From positions 5,091,501 to 5,155,500 of the forward strand of contig NC_135245.1 of the NCBI RefSeq assembly GCF_947623445.1: DNA of 64,000 bases, in the 5' to 3' direction. The position numbers and the translations under genes are program-made. This document shows, piece by piece, positions 12,901 to 26,500 of this stretch (position 1 is the stretch's first letter; each line of letters begins with the position of its first letter). The notes beneath the pieces are model-generated. The model did not search any database. It saw only the letters and a list, made by a program, of their open reading frames with translations, and had not been told where the DNA came from. This DNA is from Clavelina lepadiformis. Taxonomy: Eukaryota; Chordata; Ascidiacea; Aplousobranchia; Clavelinidae.

Positions 12901-14549
12901 CATATTGTATTTACGGCGATACGAGACGCTTGTGAATCAAAATTGCTGTTTACTTCAGTGCAAGAGGTCGATTTTTACTAGTCCGTACACCTGGAATTTT
13001 CCATCCGTAAGATATCACTTAGTACAAGTCAGCTTAATATAATAGACCACCCAATAATATAGAGAAAACAAAAACAAGTGTGATACATGTTTACTACATA
13101 ACTACAGTTACCGTTTTTTAATTTGCGTGGGTAGTCTTACCGAAGAAAATGTTTTCTGCTTTCTGCATGTAGCAAGAAACAGTGGTTCTTTGTATACGTT
13201 CTTATCAACGTCCAGTATTTATAGAAAGCAGTTAAAATACAGCGACCTGGAAAGCATCTTGTTTAAATAGTGCAGATAGCGACCAATGTGTTTTATCCAA
13301 ATTCTTTATCCAGCGCAGAGACAAGAAGAAAAACGCAGTTGCATATCTACGTTAAACATGCCAGCTATATTTACAATGTCATGGGAGCGTAGACCAACGT
13401 CTTGCACTAAGATGTATAGCGTACGGTCGCCAGCCGCCGGTTGACCAGCCTCGGTGTATGCATAACGATGCTAGGTGCATTATAGACGCCGGCCCGTCTG
13501 CCGAACGACTTCGACTATGCTCCTTAGGGAGAGTCAAACGGCGCCAGTATTATCTTCATATTTGGTTATATTCACTTCTTCTACTGCGCTTTATTTAATT
13601 TATGCGGGCGATTAGGGCTGATATTGTTGCCTTCAACTGAGCTGGCGAGCAAAACCTGGTGAGCTTATGATGGTGGCAGAACACCAACGATAGTTGCAAG
13701 GCAGCCAATAGCGAACCGGTGGAGGAAAAAAATTGCGTAACGCGACAGCGAAAAGGAAAACGGAAGTAGTGGTTTTGTGCAGATGTGGCGCTGTTATGTT
13801 TTCAAGAATTTTATGGCTGATAATAATTTATCTCTCGCCCAAATGCACACTAATACTCCCTACCAGTCCTGGATTTGCTGTTCTGTTTTTTTTACTGCCA
13901 ACCTGTCAATGCTGCATTACGTGAGCGTTAGGGAAGGAATGACACGCCTTGCTGGAACACGGGGCGCGATTCTTGTTGATTCTGCACTTGTGGCAAAGTG
14001 CTCGGCGCGCCCATAAAGTGCTTGCATAGAAACTCTGCTTTTTCTTCTGTTGACACAGACCTAAGACGTCGCAACGCTCTTGACTAACTTGACTGCATTG
14101 CAAACGTTCGTCAAGTTACGTGTCATTCTTTCTGTTTGCTTTTGCCAAGTATCTCAAATTAATATCCCTTTCCTTGGTCTTTGTGGAATGGTAAGGCGTT
14201 CTTCCGCCCTATTATAACTTCAGAGCCTTTCAGCCTTACTTTCACGTAGCCTTGTAAGAGTTGCCGTTATTTATTGACATTCTAGTATTAACGCGTTCGC
14301 TGAATGATTAGTTATGTTTGCAGGACGAATACTAGTGATATTTAAGATAAACTGAAATTTAAGTTATTACATGAACAAAGTACTTAAAATAACTATTTAA
14401 AGTAAATTTGAAAAGTGAACGAGAAGATTCCGCCAACTGCCGTTTGTTTTGTGTGTTTTATTTATTCTTCCAAGCTGATTTATCAGTGAGCTGAAAAACA
14501 ATTTACTTAAAGAAGACGTTTGGATTATTATCTTCAGTTCAAATCTACG
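9925..14549. other. Upstream/first-intron region of the BTB-ZF gene
   Basis: No coding exon is supported. CpG is frequent, especially 12090-12260, which has several TGACG-type words, and 13380-13560. This looks like unmethylated regulatory DNA, but no defined element can be named from the sequence alone. Confidence 0.4.
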
Positions 14550-17500
14550 ATGAAAATGTCTGGGATGTCGCAGGTGCTGACGCACCGTAACCCATCACAC
14601 GCAAGCGAATCCTTTTCCAGATTTAACAAATTGAGACGGGAAGGATTACTTTGTGACCTTACCATACTAGTACAAGGGCAAAAATTCAAGGTAAAAAATT
14701 TGCCCAACTTATTATGACGTCCGAGATAACGCTGATGTTGTAAAGGTGGCATGGACTCACTGACTCACACGCCTATTTTGCTTTGGTAGTGTTATTTTTA
14801 AGAAAACTTTTACGTGCAGGCGCACAAAGTTGTTATGGCTGCGTGCAGTGATTACTTTCTGACCGCCATCTGTGGGGGAAAATCGACGGCGTCTGTTTCA
14901 GTCTCAAACGGCGCCAGCGGAAGCCACATGACCATCGAACTGCAATACGTCACCTTACGGGGTTTTGCCCCACTTCTAGAGTACGCCTACACGTCGGACT
15001 TAAACGTCAACGCAAGTGATGTCATCGATGTATTATCGGCAGCCAGCTATATGCAAATGTTTAATGTGAGTTTCTAAAGAGTGAAAATAGCAAAAACCAC
15101 AAAGCCCCATTTTTGTTATCACCCTCGCATAACGTGGGTATAACGACTTTTACATTTTCAAACGATTATGTATCGAATAGGTCGCGAGTGCATGTTCAGA
15201 ATTTATGCGTTCGAATCTGCTGTGGACCCAGAATCAATCCAGGCTGGCCAATCTTCCGCTTCTTCCTGGAGGCAGGCCGTTGATGTTGAATGGACAACAC
15301 AATAACGAGCATGGGTCCGCGTCTCCCTCGCGGTAAGTTAACAAATTACTCATCAAAACAGGCAAATAATCGAGTGCGGGACAAGAAAGGGAAAATAATT
15401 TGTTAAAATTACTTATTCGCCCGTGCTCTTATCTCCATAGATCAAATGGTCTACCAGAAGCTGTGACTAATTTATTACAAGCGTCGGCAATGTCCGGAAA
15501 CGGGACGGCAGGTGTTCGTGCACCTGGGCTTAGCCGGCCGCCCATGCTTATACCAATTTCTTCAATGAATCCTTATGAAGTCGGGCTCCAGCAATGGGCT
15601 GCCGAGACGATTGCTGGTGGGTTAACTGACAGTCCAAAAGTGAATGTTGGTGAAATCTCTAATCAACTTCGCATATTTTTATCCTTTATAGGGAAGAACT
15701 TTCTTTCCCGTATGGCTAACAGTGCCATGGCGTCTCCACCATCTTCCATGTCCCCATCATCTTCTGTACATAACTCTCCTTCAACAGGATGGAGTAACGA
15801 CAATGCCGCCCCTACGTCACTTCAACCCTCCGCTGCTCCTGTGCGCCCCAGTTCTGTTGATGATGAGAGAAGCCAAAAAGGATCTCCAGCAGAAGAAAAT
15901 GGTGGGTGTCTTGCATTACATATGAAACAGCTTTAATTCACTGGGTTCAAAATCGTCAACGTTTGTATTCCTAAAGCTTCATCTCCAAAGAATGAACAGC
16001 CATCACCTCCAGCATATCCCAGCCCTAGCAGCAACAGTAACAACAATAACAATAACAACAACAACAACAACAACAACAGCGGTAACAACAACAATGGCAA
16101 ACCCGAAAACGAAAACCGTAACAACCGAAAATCCGTAGCTGTGAAAGTTGAAACTGCCAGTGATGATGAAATGCACTCGGGCACCCCGGAAGCTGACGGT
16201 ATGTTTTTTTGTTTATTACTTGTAATTGACTAGAACCTCAGTAGTCATCGGAGTCTCTTTGCAAACGCTAAGTTTTGCATCAAAAGGTCTGTGTTATTAG
16301 CAGGCGGGCGTGAAATATTTTGCGTTAGTTAAATCCGCTTTCTGATTTAAATAATGTGCTTTTTACGGTTGTTTTTGCATATTTTAAACCCTTTTAACGT
16401 AAAAACTTGATTGGTCACGCAGCGAGTGCATACCGCCCCACTCTTTGTTCTCAAGTGGACGGGCAAGAATGCAAGTGCTGTACAAGTGCTTCGTGCCTAA
16501 ACCAGTGAAATGCCCGCCAAGCGATTTTGGCTTAATTCAAATCAAACTGTTCCTTCGCTTTTTACGGTTGGGGCGGATTTTCAATGTGGAAATGTGGAGT
16601 GCTTTGCCCGCTTATCTGCTCTTGCTGTCTGCTTTTTCAATGCTCCCTGTATAAGTGCACTCGCGCAGCGCACACACGGACACTTAATAAAAAACGCTCT
16701 GGCAGCCTGTTTAATTTTTTCAAGTGGTCCGCTGCCAAATGCTTTACACAGAACAAAGCGAGTGCTTCCAAACATTTCGTCCGATTCCTGCAGCGATTGC
16801 GAAATTGGCCCAACCTCGCTCTCTTCTACGTCATATTAACGCAACAAAGGGTCCTTTATGAATTTTTTGCATCCGGTCCGCCAATCTCGACGCCCCGTTG
16901 CTTAGATAATATTTCTTTGTCAAGCGCAATTAAGATGTCGATGTCGACCTTTAATTGGAACATTCGTCATATTTCAGCCAACGTATGCAAGATCGATAAG
17001 AATAGATGTAAAAAGGAAAACGCGGTCAACAGCACAGTGCTGACTTCCAACATACGTCGATTGATTAAAGGGAACAAATATTCATGCGATATTGACGAAT
17101 GTGCAAGAACCGTGTTTACGGTTACCGGGTAACGGCCTGACGAAGCAGCTCGGCGCAAGTCTATCGATTTTTCGAGCAGCCGTTGAACGTACATTAATTT
17201 TTTGTCATCATCCGGTGATTATTTATTGCTAATGTACCGTCTATCTTGGCGAGCAACGAGCGCCCTTTACATATCGATCTCCTTGTATGAGAGCTGCTAC
17301 TTAAGCTCGCTTCCTGCAAAATTTAGCTGTGTCATTTGCTGTATATGAAAAATTCAACAGTTGTTAGTTTCTCCCCAACTTTCGAACGTCGGGAGCGTAT
17401 TTTGATGAAATTACGACATTTTTGGTGGTGTTTAACGACGCCTGCAACTGCGGTTAGCCGTGAATTACGTCTTTCGTTAGACATGCCGCCCGGTTTCCAT

Positions 17501-20500
17501 GGTTTCGAAAGTCGACGATAAAACGGTTTCTATAAATCATAGGGAGCCTTGGCAACTTTGCAACGTTTATATTGCATTTTAATGTATCACTTGTCACGCG
17601 TCCCAGTGTCGCCAACGTTTCAGGCAGCGGCATGTCTTTTATCTCAAGAATGTGTGCGGACACGACCCGCCCGATAAAGTTGGAGTGGCAATCCCGATAA
17701 GGTTTCATCTGCGGTCCCTATATTAAAAAGACTTTTGCCGATTTAAAAAGACAACGCCGGTATTTGGTACAATGTTGCATGAGCGGTTCGAATACGTTGC
17801 ACCAAACATACAAGCAGAATCTGTTTATTTTGGATGTTGACTCATGTATTGGCCTGGGCGGGACTAGTCAGGCCCACATAGACAGCAACGGTAAATATTT
17901 TCGTTAGCATTTCCTTTAAAAGCTATATTTGTCATCTACTCTTGCGTATTTGATCATTCGCTCTCATTTCTCTGTTTCAACTCAAATAAGGCCGTCTTTC
18001 CACTCCAAATATTTCTTGTTACTTTGTATTTCTTAATTGTTTCTTTGAATTCAGCCGAGTGTCGCGCAACCTGGATATTTAATAACTTAATGCAAGTGCG
18101 CAACGATGCACAATGTGAGATTGACAAAAGCGAAACGATGGAAGTATAGTTGGGATTGGGTTGGGCTAACCGTTGTTTGAGAACATTGTCATTATTTGAC
18201 AACCGATAGTTCAATGACTTTTTCACTCAATGGATTACGTCTCTACGATTTCTTTAATTGTGTGCGACGGGGTTAAAACAATTTACTTTACCCGCGTTTC
18301 TGTATATGATCAGGTTTATTTGTGGTTTGCTGGTTTTTCGTTAAAGAAACAATTCGATTGTATAAAGAATAGAAACATTATGCTGGCGGTTCGGAAACGT
18401 TTTAAAAATTCCTTGATAGATTAAGTAGAAGCTTGTGCTGCGCTTTGTTTAAGAGGTGCTTTGAATCAAACATTATGGAATTTGGTGTAAGTGGCAGAAT
18501 CGCCTGTTATATGCATCGTCGTCCTAGTTCTGAGTCTGGGAAATTAGGTTCGCTTCAGTCTTCAAGTGTCTCTTCACCTAAGAACGGATTTAATTTTTCA
18601 CTCCGTAGCGCATGGATTTTTATGCGTCATCCATTTTTTGAAGCATTAGAGGCCTTTTCTCAATTCTAACTGTCGTCTTGTTATTGTATTTTTATTCTGT
18701 GGAAACCATTTCACATCCTTTTGTCCGTACATGACCGTACACGCAAAAAACAACTCAATTGCGTGCCCTGAATGGTGGCGTTTTAGCGTAGTTAACAATC
18801 CATAGATTAACCTGTTATATGTCAGTTTATAAAATTGTCTGTGTTTACGTCTGAGCGGTATCAAATTTGACACTAGTTAACGTCGTACCGAACGTTTGAT
18901 ATATTTAGTCATAAATGTATTAAGATATGACATTTTATCATTCTTTAGTAAAAAAGAAAAAGACACCAAGGTGTCCTACTTGATGCTAAGTGTTGGCACT
19001 TTTCAGTGGCGTTTCTAACGATAATAATGACTGGCACATTTGCTTTATGTTCAAGAACAATGTGTTTGCCTTTTTCCATCCCTGTCATCGTTATTCATCC
19101 TGCAAACTTCAAACGTTGGAGTTTTTAGAAGGAAGACACGTTCCGACATGCAAATAATGTCCAAACATCTGACAAATTACCTTAAAATTGTTTGGAAATC
19201 CCCTCCCATTTACCACTCAAACGTGAATCCTGGACTTGGGAGGAGGTGTGCGGTTCTTTACTGAGTTGATCCGCAGCAATGCAATGAAACTCGATAGTTT
19301 GAATATAATAATTTCTAAAGGAGAAAGTAATTAGGAAAGAAGGAATATCATTATGATGATCATGCAACGCATGCCAGATGGTGTTCGTTTGTCTAATCAT
19401 GTTTGCGGAGCACACTGCTAAGGCTTTTAGACCAGCTATTATTACTGGGTTTGTCGTTCTTTCTAGTCGAACATGCTGCCGTTTGGCAAGATCGGACAAA
19501 ATTGATGGGCTTTTTATCGCTCGGAAAACTCGTCGTCCTAATGGCTGCGTGATTGTGTGCCGACGTTTTTGTTTTTTCACCTGGAGTTCCGTATGTTTTG
19601 GCAAGATATTATGAAAGGCATTTTGCATGCAGCATATGCCTTTGTATACATAGGCCCATGTCCACCCTTAGGCATTACCGTAGCCATATGTCGGTCGTTA
19701 AGAAGCAGCATCTTAAAGCACACAGTAGAGTCAACAAACGTCGTAAAAATCCAAGAAACTGTTTAAAGACCTATCTTTTCCCTTGCCCATCTATAGATGC
19801 AGTTTGCATAAGCTGTCGACTAGACACGCGACCAACGGATTAACTTTGTTATCTTTGCTTGGATCGCTGTATGGTTTTGTTTCTGAACTTGATTACTTAG
19901 GCAAGTTGAACATATTTATGACATTCAAGGCATGCTTTTGTGCCAATTCGAAGTGCAGACAAGCAAACCATGTTTTCTCTCCAAATGTTGTTCGCGGACG
20001 ACTATGTTTTACAACGACACCATATGATAGTGCTTCGAAGAAATTGCTCGCAGTAGGTTCTGCTTAACGCCGCATACCGTTAATCAGAACCACGTTTTCG
20101 TAAACAATAATTATATTTCGGGATACTTTATATTCATGCATGGCACCACGATTCTATTAACGGGGATTTCAACACAACTTTGTCTTTCAAAATTTTACGC
20201 CAGCAGCTGAAATCTGATTGTCAACGACTTTAAGATGGTTAGATACGGTTTACATATGCACGAAAATATGTTTACGTTGCCTTGACAACAATTTTTTCGG
20301 TGTTCCCAACTAAAGCAGTTTGTGAATTGTTTTTCTTCTCTTTTTTCTTTATTAATGTTCTTCATAAATATTTGTTAATGTTTCTTCAAAATCTGTGGAA
20401 ATTTAATTGATCTTATTTTAGACTAGTGCGTTTGTCGATTTATCTTGTTTTACCTTGGAGATTAATATCGTCCGGTCAATTAGTAATCGCAGTGAATTTG

Positions 20501-23500
20501 CGAACTTTGCCAAATAGTTGCTGAATCGACTCAAAATTAGTTGCTGCCTTTGCAGTTGTTTACCTGCTCACCTGGATGACGTAATAGTTATGATGTGCAA
20601 AAATCCCATTAGATTGGAATTGTTTTTCTCTCATCACAAGATATCGTCGATTATAATTTTCCATGTTGGACTATCATATCCGTCGGCGTTATGCGTTATT
20701 TAATTTAACATGCATACCATCTTGATTACTATGTGGTAAGCTCTAGCTTATTGCTCGCGGATACAATACATGTGGGGATTTGCTTGCGCCTTATCAAGGC
20801 CTTATTTAGTTCAGCTTAGAGTTGCATAACAACTAAACGGTAAATCATGAAGCTGTATTTCACTGGACAACAAGATAACACTTATACGTCGTACTTTGTT
20901 GTTGTATAAAGTGCGCTAATTCTGCTGTTTTACAGTGCATCACATTGGTTGTCCATGTCTTTGTAATCTGTGTTAATCTCGAGTAAGACGAAATCGTCGT
21001 GACATTATTCTTTCTTATCGTGTTGCTCATCTGCCAATGCCTGGCGTTTGCTTGACTAAATATGCAAGTTAGCAGAAGTGTTGAGCGCATAGAGCTAGAT
21101 TTGAATTTACATGCACTACGCCCTTTCAAGTTACACAACTTGTTTGGCAACGCCTTCAGCGCGATTTTAATTAAATTTTCTTGTTTTTCTGCCCTTATTG
21201 GCCTATGTGATGGTGACAATATCTTGCTTTCTGCTATCTAGCTTATCGAATTACAGTTTCCGCGTAGTTAAGGGTTTTGTAACTTGTTGACAATTTCAAA
21301 TCTTTTGTGTTGTGTTCATGTTCTGATTCATGAAATATCCATGTTGCATCTTGGCTTCAAGAAACATATTTATGCTTTACAGACACGAATAGAGTGAAAT
21401 TTCCTTTTTTGTTAACTTCAACAAAAGGGAAATGCTTTAAACTAACCACTTCCACATATTATTATTCCAATTTTGTTTCTTGAATCACAAAAAGTTTTCC
21501 TAATTTGCGGTAAACCACCGATTATCATGGGTTGTGCGCTACTTTGTTTTGTGCGCTTGACATTTTGTCTTTTACTTTTCTGAAACCAAGGAATTTGCTG
21601 ATGCAGGGCGCGTTCCATTTATAGCGTGTTGATATTAACTCGAGGAGAATAGTGTCTGAGTTCTTCCTGGATTACCGGTTACCACTCGGTACAACTTGAA
21701 TCTGAAATCTGAATCCACAAGGAACGCAAAATATCCTATGACGGTTGATGAGAAGAAATGCCTAAGCGGACCTTGATGGACGTATATTGCATACAATGTC
21801 TTAACTTCGATATGGGAAGGTTAGCTGCATTGGATTTGAGTAAGCTTCTTGTTGGAGCGGTCAGATATTTATACCTGTTCCTTTTGTGCGCCAACAAAGA
21901 AGGTGTTGCGCAATCTCTGTTTGACAACGGCAAATAATGTCGGTCTTGCATGCCGGTAATGACATATATGTACGATTTCATGTTGGTTCACATTCGTGTG
22001 CCCGAACCTGTAATCTTCCGTGTACATTTCGTCACCCGTGACTTTCGCGGAACTGAACGCATTCCGACGTGTTGCACCAGGTATTTTCTATTTCTTTAAT
22101 GATGTCACCAGCAATCGAATGGTACGTAACGTAAATAGTGTTGAAAAGTGAGCCACCCATATTTCCTCCTAACGTCTGCGATAGTACCGCATAAAAATAC
22201 CCCCGTTTTATAACGATTTCATCAACAGACGCTGTCTCTTACTACATAAAAATCAGCCTATACAAAAACAGCGCCTTGTGACATGAAGAGCGTGATTTAA
22301 ATCACGCCTGTAGGTAAGGGCAAGGTAATCATCTATAATTGGGAAGATACTTGCACTCTTTCTCCAAACAAGGTGTTTAATCACGCTGACACGTTACTGC
22401 AGTCGTTTCGTCTCCGCGTGGCGTCGTTTGTTTGACCAAGAACTATGATTTAACGCACGTTCAAGTCTAAGTTACATGTTGTATTTATAGAAAAATATTA
22501 ATGTATGAAGTTTTCCACCGGTTTTCTCCTGGGGCGGTGCATCATGCATCTAGCATGTACAGTAAAACGAGCGGCCATTAACCGAGAAAACTGATCTTAT
22601 GACGAATTGCTTACGTCAACCACACTGAAGCAAGCAATAGTGTTGTCATGAAGGGATTTTCTCCTTGAAAAGATGATGAATCTCCTTATATGGCCAAGCT
22701 CGTGAGCCGCGTAATGCATAATGACACCGTCTATCTCACCTTTCGGGTTGTTTTTCGCCGTGATTCGACCCGGCTGTGTTTTTTTTCGGCGAAAGATAGA
22801 TGACCAGTAGGAGTGTTGGTTTTTGTTATGCCGCAAATTAACGCCCGAGCTTTTGTATTCTTCCCACACCGTTTGTGCCCAGAATCGATCAAAGGCGCTC
22901 GTTGTCTAGAACATACAGAAGCGGGTGACGTCATCTGGCCTCTTGAAGACAAGATTGTCTGCAAGTTTGTGAAACACCTGATCGGGGATTTTCTCCTAAC
23001 CGAGCCAGGCGTCTACTCGGAACTTTGACTGGTTCGAAGGAGGGTCGGGGCGTAACAAACACCGGAGATAACGTCTTTTAATTTGGTTGGTCGAGCTGTC
23101 GTCAGGTAAACCGAATATTTGCTTCGTTGAAAACACGCTTCTGCGGTGCAGCTTGCCAATGACCGTATGACAATTTGGACGTGGGGTTACCAAATCAGCT
23201 ATGTGATTCATAAACTCTTCTCGAGTTTGGTCAATTTTAAGTTTATTTAATCAAAAATTACAAAACTCTCACACTTACTACGTCTCCTACTGTTCAAAAA
23301 GTAAACAGTTGTAATTGGAAATCGGCCCGTCATTTATTTCAAGCTAAACACCGTTGCTTTCTAAAAAGCGCCATTATGCTAGTTTTTAGATGTTCGCTTT
23401 CTATATATAACCAGGACACTTTGCCGAGGCGTGGTAGCTTCGATTGTTATTTATCATTGCGGTTTTCACTGTTTCTTAGAAGCAGAACTTAAACCTTCGT

Positions 23501-26500
23501 GATTGGATGTATCTGTAGAAAGAGTGAATGCCTAAAAATATGCCCATATTTTGCAGCAGTGTTTGTGAGTCATCCTGTGTGTTATCATGCAAAAAACAAT
23601 GCTGAACGCAACCGTGTGACGTTAACACTTGAACGGACAGTAACAGGCACCAACGTTGTTTTTGACTTGTTGCTTGTTAACATCGCCTGCAGTTACTGGC
23701 TGGGTCAAAGGGCAAGTAGAAAGGGCATTTACACCTAAAATCAGCTGAATATTCGCCTTCTTGCAAATGCTTTTTCGGTGAACAACGCTTGCCCAGAGGG
23801 CTCCAATGCCTTGATATTTGAATCTTGTTTACAGAGCGTTTTCTGAAAATTGGGCGACGTTTTGCAAGGAAGGGAGGATGCCGGCTAGCAGTCAGTTGTC
23901 TGCGGTTAGATCTTTTCTATATTGGAAATACCCGTGGGCGGCTTGAATATCTACAAATAAGGGCACGACGGCACGGCCGTTACTTATGCCGTTTTATTGC
24001 ATTTCTGTCTTTGTTGGGAACGGTTTCCCTCGTTCCGCGTGGCTGCCTCCGGGCAAGGAATCCTGGCGTTGTGATTGGCTGATGTTATCAAATATAGCCT
24101 AGATAGATCTGGTCACTTTTTATGACCGTCTCCTACGGTCAGGTTTGCTATTACTTCGTTGCGCCATTTCCGTGATTACTGCCTACACAAATGTGTGTTT
24201 TGCTTGAACATATACGTCATACCCGGTACTGCAAATCAGTATGTCCATAAAGGCGTGTTTATAACACAGTCTGCATATTTTACATTTCTTGTCGCTCATT
24301 TGGATTGTTCTGCATGAGGAAGTGGCATTATCATGTAAGCGGAAACCTTTCATTAGCCGGAAAATTATGAAAGCTACGGAACCGCGCTCGTCAGGCAACA
24401 CCACGTGTTAGAAAGTTTTTCCTACTACCACTGCATTGCACGCAACTTGCGGTTTGCGCTTAAACCTTTGCATTCTTTCAGATACACATTTTTTTCTTTA
24501 TTAATTCTAAGTTCACGTAGGTTTACATTTCCCTTTAATATATGGCTTGTTACTTGTAGAATTTCCACCGATAATAGAAACAAATGTACAACTAACCACG
24601 GGTCTTACTTGAACCGAATTGATAATTGAAAAAATAGAGTTACAGCATGTTCGTTATCTTTAAAAGAGCAGTGAAGCAAATTAAGCATAGATGGTTTCCT
24701 CCGTCATTGTGACGAACATTTCACTCGACAACGATAGGAAATGAAAACCGTCTAACCGTCCCATGCAGTCATATTGTTTTGTATTAGTAAACTACCAGTT
24801 CGATTGAATCTCTATAAATGGCTGACAATAACGAACCGGATCAGCGTTGTCTTTTTTTCTGATGAGGAACCTCGATTGCCATGATTCATGAAAAACATCA
24901 TCCGTTTAGAAAGATGGTCTTCCTTTGATGACTGACATGTTTTTGATTTATGAAAATGTGTTTTACTTCCCAACGCAATAACAGTTAACGGCGGTGGTTA
25001 CTATGCAGAAAGTGCAAATAGTACAATGGTTACGGTCTATTTCTGCTCAAATGTATAAAGTTACAATCTTTGGCTTTATCGCCTCCATGCAGTCAAGTCA
25101 CATGACTCTTCTCGCTGCCTTATTTCGCCACGTGCTAGCAACGTGCTCACTGCTCACGGTTACCACACCGGAGTGCAAATTTTAGCGCCCTGGGCAGAGC
25201 CGTCGAAAGACGAACCGGATATCGCAATTGCGTTTAGCTGGTTATTTTTTGGTTACACTCCACGCCCAGCGCTTGCCCTGCAGTAGAAAATATGCCAGTT
25301 GTTACGGTCTCATGCTAGTTCAATCCGGTTCTGGGAAGTGTTCGAAGTAGAAATATTTTCATCATTTACCCTTTTGATGCCGAATCCAGTTTGCTCGAAA
25401 ACTTCTTTTCAATTTGTTTGAATAGATATGCCGATGATATCACAGACTTTGTGAACATTGAAAAACGGGACACGAATGTCATTCAAACGTGATTTGTCAG
25501 GCGCCATTTATGTTATGACGTTCAGGTGTCTGACTGGATAAAAGCAAGCCTACTGTTGGTTGTCATAGCGATACGGGTTAGCGTAACGCAACAACACAAA
25601 ATTAAAAAGTGTAAGCGGTTTTGTGACTTTGCGATATGCGTGCCTCGCCGACGTTGCGGGGGCGTGCTCAACCTCAGAATGACTTTGAAAACATGCAATC
25701 GCGTGCGAGATATACACCCAGCGATAAAAGGTCAGGAAATACGGTGTTTGCCAAATATAGAATTGGAGTTTGAGCACCAAATGCATGGAAATCATAACAC
25801 TGTACGGCCCATATTTATCCAACTGATGGATCCCTTTTGATTTACCAGAAGAAATAGGACCTTCGCTACCCAAAAACATGTCATCTGCCCAAATGAACTT
25901 AAATTGTGCAGCTGGAAGTTTGATGGAGAAAACCAGACCTAAGTCTTATGATGCAACTTTCGGTGAAAGATAAAACCTAAAAACGCGCATGACGAACAGC
26001 TTCGGATGATTCATTTCGTGCAAACGACTTAACGCATGACTTGGGTCACACCTGCATCGTAACTCTCGTTTCTATAAACGGCCTGGATAAACTCGGATCA
26101 CAATTCACGTTCTCACCCCATGTGGTTTATCCTACCTATCTACGTTACAAATTTTTCTGGTCCGAAAAGAGTGCATTTCTGCATGGGTTAATTTTGGGTT
26201 TGGTCTTGGGCTATTATTGAGCCATGCATTACGTGACATTCAACCGTATACTCAGGAACGCTCGCGTCAACTGAAGTTAGAATCTTTTAACAGCTCGTTA
26301 AGGAACACACAATGTATAAAATTGCAGCTTGCACAAAGCTGCCCGCAGCTATTCTTCTGAGATAAATGCCACGATGATTGCGCAAAAGGTTATTGTTACT
26401 GTTGTCGTGCGTCAAACATCCAAAATCTATTCAAAATTCAAATTAACTTAACGATCTTAGATTATAAGTTTTTATTGGCATTTAACTGATGACGTAAGGA

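Noticed and set aside
15933..16184. Leucine-rich minus-strand frame
   Set aside because: Reverse complement of the AAC repeat reads as poly-Leu; a repeat artefact.
25526..25879. Overlapping sense and antisense open frames of 104 and 109 codons
   Set aside because: They mirror each other in CpG-rich DNA, have no splice context, start context or recognisable motif; such mirror frames arise when codons avoid stops on both strands.
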